From Crotalaria pallida (lineage: Eukaryota > Streptophyta > Magnoliopsida > Fabales > Fabaceae), in contig CM075653.1 of NCBI GenBank assembly GCA_037953625.1, positions 96,885,639 to 96,949,638 of the forward strand: 64,000 nucleotides of DNA. The letters run 5' to 3'. Below the pieces are notes generated by a model, which was not told the origin of the DNA, searched no databases, and saw nothing but the letters and a program-made list of their open reading frames with translations. A program made the position numbers and the translations under genes. This document shows positions 55,729 to 64,000 of this stretch, piece after piece (positions within the stretch are counted from its first letter, which is position 1; every line of letters starts with the position of its first letter).

Positions 55729-56530
55729 GTTGGGATCTTTTGATGTTTAATTCTGGTCAAGGGGAGTCTGGCACCAGCTGTTCCTGACGTCCTTTTCTGA
55801 GGTAAAAGCAGTCTTGCCAACTGTCCGCTCATTAGTACCGACTTGACGTTTGCTTTTACCAAATCTGACACGCGTCAGAAGTCCTATTGCTCGAAGCGTC
55901 ACTATCATTGTGACGTTGCTCGAGGTTCTTGGTTACTGTGAACGTGTGCCACGTGCTTTCTTTCCATAGGTTGGGCATTGAATTTTGAATCTTTTTTTTT
56001 TTTTTGGGCCCAGCCCACATTTCGAAAATGGAGGGAGTTGGTTTCTTTTTCATCAAAAACACAGTTTTCCTCTCTCCCTCTCTCTATTCTTAACTTTTTC
56101 AGCCCTACTCTCTCTTTCTCTTCTTTGTCTTTTCAATACTCTCTTTTGCTCTACTCCACTCTTCCTTCCTTCCTCGAGTTTCCAGTTTTTTCTTCTCTTC
56201 ATTGAAGGTGAGGCTTATCGCTTTTTCAAGGCTTCTCTGTTTCCGTTTCTCGCTTCTTTTTTGGGATTTGCGTCTGCAACTTCAATTTATTTGTTTCTTC
56301 TCCTCTTATCTGGTTATTCCTTGTTTCTGGTTTTTCTATGTATTTAATGGTTGCACAGTTTCTACTTTTAGTTTTGTGGTCTGGGTTTGTGCGTTTGCCT
56401 CATTTTTCACAGAAGGTAACAGTAGGGTTTTTGTTCGTAGATTTCTGGGGATTGTAGGTTTTTCTGGGTCTTCGCTTTGATCTTTGTGGGTGTTTGTTAC
56501 TGTGGGTTCGCGGTATAAAGTAGGTTCAAT

Positions 56531-57773
56531 ATGAGTGATGAATGGCTTAGGAGATGGGCTGGGATGGTTTTTCTTTCATCGAGCAGCGATGAGGAAGGTG
56601 ACGGCTCCTCTTCTTCCTCTTGCTCGTCCACGGAGGTGGACGAGATGCTGCGGCGTCGGAGGGAGTTTAGGCGGAAGTATGAGCGGCGGGTTTTGGATGT
56701 TGACCCCATCGAAGTCGTCCATCCTCGGGATATCCAGGAGAAGCGAGAGTGGATAAAACAGTACGCTTGGGCCGAGTTTGTAGATGGCCGAGAGCGTGCC
56801 GATTATGAGAGGATGGAGAGGGAAAAGATGTTCGAACGGGGGGTACCTGTGGAAGAGGGGAGATGCTCGCCCCTCGGGACGACCTCGAGGGGGTTTTCGG
56901 GTGGTTTATTATTCGCGACCCGAAGAACTAACGTCGAGCTCCCCTGTTCTTCCGCAGGTACTATGGCTCCTAGGAAGTGCGTCACTCGTCCAGAATTGTA
57001 TCCAGCCCCTTTTGATGCCGATCAATACGAGTGGGTTGATGTGGAACCCAAGGGAGTTCAATCCAGTTTGAGGTCAGAAGGCGAGCTGGTAGAGATAAAG
57101 GAGGCTCTGCTGCCGTGCTCAGGAAATGATGCTGGGAATTATGAGGTGTTGCCTTGCTCGGTCAACGACAGGATCTGCTCTCGGACCGATAACAATTCGT
57201 TCTTCTTCTATGCCGACCTCATTAGGAATTTAGGAGTATCCTTGCCTTTCACCGAGGTAGAAATGAAGGTTTTAAATGAACTCGGCATAGCTCCCTCGCA
57301 ACTTCATCCCAACTCTTGGTCTTTTTTACGGGCTTTCCAGCGATACTGTGATGCCAAAGATCTGGTTTGCACGGCTCGGCTCTTCTTGTGGATATATAAT
57401 CCTTTTGTTAGTAACAAAGAGGGAGTATCAGGTCGGATTTGGGTGTCGACCAAGGCTCGTAGTCGTTATGGGCTTTTCGGGATGTTCTCTGAGTCTTGGA
57501 AGCAATTCAAACCTCGATTCTTTAAGTACCGATACATAGGTTCTGATCGTCCTTGGTTCATGGGGGAGTCGGGTCCGAGGTTTCCTTTGGAATGGACCCC
57601 GGAGTTCTTCGACCGTCATTCTAAGGCGCCTCAAAGGTGGTCGGGAATGACGCTGGATGCCGATGAAGCCGTTACAGCCTTCCACTTCCAAACTGAATAC
57701 CGAGCTCGGAAATCTCAGCTCGATATAGGGGTTTTCATGACGTGTCCTGTCGACAAAGTTATAACAGAAATTG
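56531..57773 (+). CDS. Antisense ORF of element G, exon with Transposase_28-like region
   Basis: The ATG at 56531 opens MSDEWLRRWAGMVFLSSSSD, followed by a Ser/acidic stretch and a basic Arg-rich helix. The core at about residues 235-400 has LGVSLPFTEVEMKVLNELG, LHPNSWSFLRAFQRYC and later WTPEFFDRHSKAPQRW. This matches the plant family called putative gypsy type transposon (PF04195), whose role is unknown. It runs opposite to the element orientation. Antisense additional ORFs are described in Tat-lineage elements. The frame is open to 57781, but a donor G|GTAGAT at 57774 and an acceptor 77 bp on join it in phase to the next exon. Confidence 0.72.
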
Positions 57774-57850
57774 GTAGATAGCTTATACTCTTTACTCTTG
57801 CCATTTTTCTCATTCCTTCCTCTATTAATTTCTTGTCTTTGTATTTGCAG
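57774..57850 (+). other. Probable 77-bp intron in the antisense ORF
   Basis: The donor GTAGAT is at 57774, followed by a T-rich tract and the acceptor TTTGCAG ending at 57850. Removal keeps the reading frame across the junction into the coiled-coil part. Its T-rich composition differs from the flanking GC-rich exons. Confidence 0.7.
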
Positions 57851-58756
57851 AAAAATATTGGAGCGATATGTCTTCCCGGGCGATGAGAGCTGCTATAGAG
57901 GCCCGCAAGAAGAAGTCTCAGCCGACTCCTGCTGCGGCCGCTGTTACCGAGGCGGTATCTACTGGGGTCACCACGGACACGACCTCGACGGGCTCTGGTC
58001 CTGCTCAGGTCACACCTCCTGCCGTTATTTTAGCGCCAGCTCCGCCTCTCCCGACGAGCTCGGATACCGAGATGGTGGTGGTACCGAATTCGCCTACGCA
58101 GGGCAGAGGATCTGGCAACTCGGCCCGTTCTCCCATTGTAATCGTCAGCCCCTCGGTTAGGGAAAGTATGATGGCGATGTCGGGGGCCGAGTGGAAGAAG
58201 AAGACTGAGGATTTTGCGATCCAAATGAAGAGGGCGAGCGCAATGTTTAGTATCTTATCCGAGGTCGCGGATGATGTGGCCGAAGGCATTTCTCTTGCCA
58301 AGAAAAAGGCTCGGCAAGAGGTTGCGGCTGAGGTGGAGGAGCTGAAGAGAAGGAAGGATGCTGCCGAGGAGAAACTGGCCAGAATAGAGGAAGAACATCG
58401 GAAGCACATCGAAGAACTGCAGAGGCAAAATGACGAGGCGATGGCCCAGATGAAATCGGAGGTTAGGGAGGCTGGTCGGCAGGAAGGATTGGTCGAGGTG
58501 GAGAAGGTGAGGACGCTGCTGAGGAGGAGGGCTGCCCAAGCCCTTAAGCATCGGTGGCTGCGCGAGAGGCTGATTATCAGTTTGAGAAGTCTGGGAGCAA
58601 AATCTTCAGCAGTGCGGTTGAGCAGATCCTGCACCTAAATCCCCTGCTCCAAATTAGGGTGGTCGGGGCCAGTGCTGCCTACGGGATAAAGGACGGCAAG
58701 ATGGTCGATTATGACCGAGATGGTGCCGAAGTGGATCTTGACCAGCCCGAGGAGAA
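57851..58756 (+). pseudogene. Antisense ORF of element G, coiled-coil exon, frameshifted and cut by H2
   Basis: After a Pro/Ala/Thr-rich linker comes SPSVRESMMAMSGAEWKKKT and a long coiled coil at about 58290-58510 (EVEELKRRKDAAEEKLARIEEEHRK). The first frame ends at 58638, but from about 58540 the conserved continuation (ADYQFEKSGSKIF, then GKMVDYDRDG) lies in the next frame, consistent with one lost base. H2 interrupts it at 58756. The N-terminal Transposase_28 region plus C-terminal coiled coil is the usual layout of this plant family. Confidence 0.68.
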
Positions 58757-59881
58757 TGATCGAGGCCGTACCCGATACAAATAAAAACAGTTTAAGTATA
58801 GTACTAGGAAGTGACTCCTAGGTCGTCTCCCAAGGAATATCTTATCAAGCAAAAGGTCGAACACATAGTATGCATAGAAAACAGGGGGGTTTTTTTTGTA
58901 TTGAATATTGAATAATTGAAATCAAAACAAAATTAAATCAAAACGAAGAAACAGATAAGGAAAAGCGGATAAACCCCTTTGGCTCGCGTTCACAACTCTA
59001 TCATCGGTCACATAAGATCAATTTCTTTCCTCTTCACTGTCCAACTCGTGAGAATTAAATACTAAGCGAAAATTCAATTCTCACCCCAAAACCCAAACCT
59101 CTAATTAAGCATTAAAAGCCAAAGCATGGAGATTTTACGAGTTTGCATAAATTAAGCATTCATACACATGGATTATCTCTATAGAATGGAACTAAGCGAA
59201 CCATAACATATCAATAAGCATGAAAACAGTGAATAAAAACGAAATAGCATTAAGAACAAAACCTCAAGAGTATGTGATACATTACCAAAGGGATTTAACC
59301 TAAGAGTTTAGCCTTCCATGAAGAAAAATACCAAAAACGTGTAGAAAAGGGAAGAGAGAGAAACCCTAGCAGCCTCCACAAGCTTGGAGAGCAAAACTAA
59401 GCCTTCTCTATGAGGGAGAATGTAAAAAAAACGTGAATGGAAGGTCTCCCCAAAGGGTTTACACGAATTTGGCTTTTTAAATCACAAAACGGGCCTAAAT
59501 CATGGGCCCAAATCCTAAGGAAAGCTTAATCTCTAAATTAAATCTAATAAATATCTTATAGATAAAATCTAAATCTTAAAAGATATAACTAAATCTCAAC
59601 TAATCCTAAAGATAGATTACAATCTTCACTTCATCATATATCTTCTCTTCCAAAATTAAATCTTCATTCCCAAAATGTCCAAAAAACCCTTGTGCCAAAT
59701 TTGACCTGAAAATAGAAATAGAATTAATTAGGCTAAATAATCCCAAATTAAACAATATTCAGAATATTAGTCCAATAAACTCTAAATCACTAAATCAAGC
59801 TAAACAATGTCAAATGGGCAACAAGTCTTAATAATAGGAGTAAAATAATGCAAGGAAAAATGGGAAATAAAATGCTCATCA
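58757..59881 (-). repeat. H2 3' LTR (1,125 bp)
   Basis: It is collinear with the H1 LTRs with scattered substitutions. The polypurine tract AAGTGTGGGGGTATT abuts at 59882-59897 on the minus strand. Confidence 0.92.
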
Positions 59882-61373
59882 AATACCCCCACACTTATCC
59901 TTTTGCACTCCTGGGCAAAACTAAGAATTAGGAGTGAGAAGATCAATATGCACCAAAGTGAATCATGCAACAAGATTACTACAACTAATGAATGCAAACC
60001 TAAGAGATTACATACTTCACAATGAATTCTAGGAAATGCAAAGAAATGGGCAAAATCGAGCACACGAAGAAAATAAGGACCAAAGAATCAAGGCATTCAT
60101 GAACATCATCCAATTATTTCAAATATGCAAAGAAAACGAATGACATCAAGAGGGTAGTCACAAAGATGATAGAAACTCACAAGGATCACTCAATAGTGTT
60201 TACACTCAAGTGTTTAAGGTTAATCAGTGTTTACACTCAAGGCACATCATGAAAAACAAACACAACCATAGGCTTGACAAGCCTCTAACATAAACAATCA
60301 ACACACATGCACATTAAGATCAAAAGGTCTTTTCAGGGTTGTAATGGGGCCAAGGACAGGGTAGGATAAAAATATGGGAAATGTAGCTAAAACCCAGAGA
60401 ATAGAGGAGCAATGGGGAACAAGTAAAAAAAATAAGCACAATCCACCCCAGAATGAAATGGTAAACATAACAACAACCTCTAATTCCAAACCTCCATGCC
60501 TCAATCAACCTTTTATTCCATTTTTTTTCTTTTTCTTCTTCTTCTTCTTCTTTTTTTTTTCTTTTTTTTTTTGAATTGCATTACATTGCAGAACTTCATG
60601 AACGAAAGAAAAGAAGAAACAATAAAAATGGCATAATGAGATAAAGCCATAATTACATCACCGACCATAGAGGCAAAACCCAGAACTCACAAGAGATGAA
60701 GAACAAAGCACCCTCGCTTACTTAATACCCATTCCCAAAACAATTCCAAAGCTCCAACATTCCCTAAGGTCAGGACAATCATGGTTTTTCAGTCATAGGC
60801 TTGTAATGAGCTAAAGAACAAAGAAAAGGGATATAAAGGCTCAAAGGGGCTATCAAAGGATAAATTCATTCAAGGTAGGCTCATATGGCTAGTGGTTTAT
60901 TCAAGAAAAAACAATGCCTAAATCATTTCAAAATGTGCATGGGAATATCAAGTATCAACAAGAGTCAAGTCAAGTTCTAGAGTGCAAGTAATCCAGAGTG
61001 CAATCACACATGAAAGAAAAATTAGGTGGCATATATAGCAATCCACCCACAATTAAGGCTCAAATCCTCACAAAAGGGACAATTCTATCACAGTGTTACC
61101 ACCTCTTAATTATCAAAAGCAACTTTACACACAGAAATGCATGAATTCAGACACAAGATACCAAGACTCTACTAAAATGAAGCAAAAACATGCAAGAAAA
61201 TGCCCAAAACTTAGCAAAACCTAAAAAATCAAAGCAAAAATATGCAACCTAAACTACTCTCCCCCCACACTTAAATCACACATTGTCCTCAATGTAAAAC
61301 AAATAGTAGAATCAGACAGATATAGACAAGTGGAATAAAAGTAGTAAAGAAGGAGAAAAGAAGACTCCCTAAA
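59882..61373 (-). other. H2 3' untranslated region with GAA microsatellite
   Basis: Collinear with 43282-44772. It contains a (TTC)n tract with long T-runs at about 60522-60572. No env-like ORF is present; the short frames here are not supported. Confidence 0.75.
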
Positions 61374-62471
61374 TCATGGTGGGTCAAAAATGGGGTCGAC
61401 CAATGAGGCTTCCTCCACAGGTGCATCATCCAAAGAAGGCGTAGTGAGGAAAGGCTTGAGTCGGTGACCATTGACTTTGAAGCTCTTGTCTGTGGACTCA
61501 CTCTTGATCTCCACAGTGCCATAAGGAAACACCTGGGTGACTACAAACGGTCCAATCCATTTAGAGCGGAGCTTTCCACTCATGAGTCCAAGCCTAGAGT
61601 TGTAGAGAATCACTTTTTGACCAACCAAGAACTCCTTTCTGCAAATTGAGCTATCATGGAGCTTCTTGGTCTTCTCTTTGTAGAACTTTGAATTCTCATA
61701 GGCCTCCAAACGGATCTCATCTAGCTCACTCAACTGCAGCTTCCTCTCCTCACCCGCTTGATCAAGAGCTAAGTTGCATTGCTTCACAACCCAATATGCA
61801 CGGTGCTCTGATGGGAGAGTCCAGTCAGGTGGTTGGATGATGGGAGTGGTGGTGAGTGCTCTCTTTAACTCATCAAATGCTTTCTTGCATTGGTCTCCAA
61901 ACTCAAATGCGGTATCCTTTTGAAGCAAGTTGGATAATGGAAGGGCTATCTTGCTAAAGTTCTGAATAAACCTGCGATAGAAACCTGCATGGCCAAGAAA
62001 AGAATGCACCTCTCGCACGCAAGAGGGGTAAGGCAAATGTGATATTACATGCAGCTTAGCAGGGTCAACCTCTATGCCCTTATGCGAAATAATGTGCCCT
62101 AAGACTATGCCTTGTTCTACCATAAAATGACATTTTTCAAAATTCAAGACAAGGTTAGTCTCAATGCACCTATTAAGCACCTTAGACAAACTATCAAGAC
62201 ATGCATCAAAAGAGGAACCATATACACTAAAATCATCCATGAAGACCTCTATGCAATGCTCAAGTAAGTCATTAAAAATACTCATCATACATCTTTGAAA
62301 AGTGCCAGGAGCATTGCATAGGCCAAAAGGCATCTTCCTATAAGCAAATGTACCAAAAGGACAGGTAAATGTAGTCTTATGTTGGTCCTCTGGTGCAATA
62401 CAGATTTGGAAATAACCAGAGAAACCATCTAAGAAGCAATAGTGAGATTTACCTGCCAGGCGCTCCAACAT
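61374..62471 (-). pseudogene. pol: H2 pol: RT second half fused by deletion to the pol C-terminus
   Basis: The frame contains FLDGFSGYFQI and the catalytic FMDDFSVYG, then the thumb region, up to PPDWTLPS near 61809. It then jumps in frame to the [20 protein letters not shown] region that in H1 lies after integrase. RNase H and nearly all of integrase are missing, about 1.32 kb, with a few shared bases (ctc) at the joint. The C-terminal domain with KWIGPFVV is intact. Codon 62030, TGA in H1, is a normal Cys here. Confidence 0.93.
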
Positions 62472-64000
62472 CTAATCAATGAAGGGAAGAGGAAAGTGAT
62501 CCTTGCGGGTCGCCTGGTTGAGCTTCCTATAATCAATGCAGACTCTCCAACTGTTCTGCACTCTAGTGGGAATCAGCTCATCCTTCTCATTTTTGACAAC
62601 TGTCACCCCAGACTTCTTGGGAACTACTTGAACCGGGCTTACCCAAGTGCTATCTGAAATGGGGTAGATAATGCCAGCTTGCAGCAGCTTGGTGACCTCT
62701 TTCTTCACCACATCAAGAATCTGGGGGTTCAACCGTCTCTGGGGTTGTCTCACTGGTTTAGCCCCATCCTCCAATAAAATCCAATGCATGCACATGGAGC
62801 GGCTAATACCAGGTATGTCTGCCAAAGTCCATCCTATTGCCCTTTTGTTTGCTCTAATCACATCCAGCAGCTGCTTCTCTTGATCAACAGAAAGGGAGGT
62901 AGAGATGATCACTGGAAGTTTCTGCTCAGCCTCCAAGTAAGCATATTTGAGATGAGGAGGAAGGGGCTTCAGGTCCAATAAAGGTGCCTGCATCACAGAT
63001 GGAACTAAAGGAGCAGCAGAATTGGATTCTGCCGCCTGCACCTGAACAAGTGAATTAGACTCATGCAAAACAGAAATGGGGTTAGCATGATCTGAATCTA
63101 TATCATATGAATCAACAGATGTAGTAGCAGAATTTAAAAACTGGTCAATTTCAATGCATGCAGTGCACATTTCGGAATCAGAACATGCAGAACAAGTAAA
63201 TGAGCTAGTGAAAGATGGCAAATCATAATCATGCAAAAAGTCTAGAACATGCTCATCAATCAGATCATCAATCAAGTCAACATGAAAAACAGAGTGGTCA
63301 TCAGAAAAATGTTTCATAGCATCAAAAATATTGAATCGAACCACACTGTCATCAAATTCCATGGAAAGTGTACCTGCATGCACATCTATCTTGGTTCGGG
63401 CTGTTTTCAAAAATGGTCTCCCTAATATGATAGGGACAGCACTACGAGAGGTGTCCTCTTCCATATCAAGAATATAAAAATCAGCAGGAAAGGTAAGCTC
63501 TTCAACCCGAAGCAGGACATCCTCTATCAAACCTGCGGGGTAGGCAGTAGATCTATTTGCCAAGTGAATAACCACATTCGTAGGTTGAAGGGGTCCAAGT
63601 GAAAGAGACTTGAAAACAGACATAGGCATAACATTAATAGATGCTCCTAAATCTAGCAAAGCATTCTCAAATTTAGTATTACCTATGATACAAGGCACAG
63701 AGAAAGTTCCAGGATCCTTACACTTTTCAGGAATATGAGGGACGGGTTTACCTATAAGAGCAGAGACATTTCTTCCCATGTTGATCCTCTCATTTCCCTT
63801 GAGCTTCCGTTTGTGTGTGCATAGATCCTTCAAGAACTTTGCATACCTTGGAATCTGCTTGATTGCATCAAGAAGGGGTATGTTGACTTCCACCTTCCTG
63901 AATGTGTCAAGTATCTCTTTGTCAATCTCTTCCATTTTCTTGCTTTGAGTCACCCCCCTTGGTGGGAAAGGAAGAGGAATGGGGGGTGGTTGTTGGGCAG
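62472..64000 (-). pseudogene. pol: H2 protease and RT first half
   Basis: It has ALLDLGASINVMP for protease and the RT start up to FPLPFID. It ends at TAG 62472-62474, where H1 has CAG (Gln), so a single base change splits the frame from the next segment. It continues upstream past the window edge without interruption; the GTG at 63953 is not a start. Confidence 0.92.

Larger units (their letters stand above)
55019..58756 (-). mobile_element. Element G: Tat-like Ty3/gypsy element, 3' part, with antisense gene
   Basis: It starts TGTGATGTCCTAG within F LTR3 (flank gtacg). An LTR of about 555 bp (55019-55573) ends CCACCACA and is followed by TAAGCCCCCCAGCTC, which on the minus strand is a polypurine tract, so the element points left and this is its 3' LTR. 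The plus-strand ORFs at 56531-58756 are therefore antisense to the element. H2 interrupts G at 58757; gag, pol and the other LTR are outside the window. Confidence 0.72.
58757..64000 (-). mobile_element. Element H2: second Athila-like copy, internally deleted, runs off window
   Basis: The left (3') LTR at 58757-59881, the polypurine tract and the 3' region match H1. The pol region has an internal deletion of about 1.32 kb relative to H1. It is inserted in G after gagaa (58752-58756). Gag and the 5' LTR lie beyond 64000. It shares orientation with H1 but is a separate insertion in a different element. Confidence 0.93.

Noticed and set aside
56843..56957. A second intron in the antisense ORF of G (gtacct ... 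ccgcag)
   Set aside because: Removing these 115 bases would shift the frame, and the sequence is already open without splicing. Only the 77-bp intron at 57774 keeps frame.

Overview
The window is plant nuclear DNA made almost entirely of nested LTR retrotransposons. I see no host gene, tRNA, rRNA or CRISPR array. The superfamilies present are Sirevirus-type Ty1/copia, Tekay/Del-like elements with giant LTRs, Tat-like Ty3/gypsy and Athila-like Ty3/gypsy. Together they indicate pericentromeric or other repeat-rich DNA of a flowering plant. The mix would suit a eudicot such as a legume, but that is inference.

Layout and nesting. (A) 1-5240: a young pol-less Sirevirus, inserted in the LTR of (B), an older minus-strand Sirevirus seen at 5241-5445 and 11566-13249. 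(C) 5446-11565: a 6.1 kb solo LTR, TGTAACATCCCG...CGGGGTGTTACA with target duplication GAGCA, also inserted in the LTR of B. (D) 13250-14659: part of another TGTAACA-type element that splits the pol of B. (E) 14660-17385: a reversed giant LTR inside D. (F) from 17386: an element inserted in E with the layout LTR-internal-LTR-internal-LTR, whose LTRs are about 6.06 kb and whose internal regions are only about 985 bp. LTR2 of F holds (I) 25884-31563, a reversed 5.7 kb solo LTR, and (J) 33317-37441, a non-autonomous Tat-like element. LTR3 of F holds (H1) 42161-52263, a complete Athila-like element, and is then cut at 55019 by (G), a Tat-like element with an antisense gene. G is cut at 58757 by (H2), a second Athila-like copy that runs off the window.

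The most interesting content is shared by the giant LTRs C, E, F and I. Their DNA has diverged widely, yet they keep a structured island whose stems are preserved by paired base changes. The island contains a consensus 5' splice donor (GTAAGT) overlapping one stem. In C, E and I a pyrimidine-rich stretch ending in AG lies about 0.6-0.7 kb downstream, directly before the ATG of a small acidic protein encoded inside the LTR. C and E keep this frame open for 141 and 143 codons, with mostly synonymous differences in its second half. I carries a frame-broken homologue, and I find none in F. I propose that these LTRs make a spliced subgenomic message for an LTR-encoded protein, with RNA structure around the donor. 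The architecture is read from the sequence; the expression and function are inference.

Coding capacity elsewhere is decayed. A has a frame-broken gag and no pol. B has the RT end and RNase H. H1 has a complete gag-pol in one frame interrupted by three stops. H2 has an in-frame deletion of RNase H and integrase. G carries an intron-containing antisense ORF with a Transposase_28-like region.
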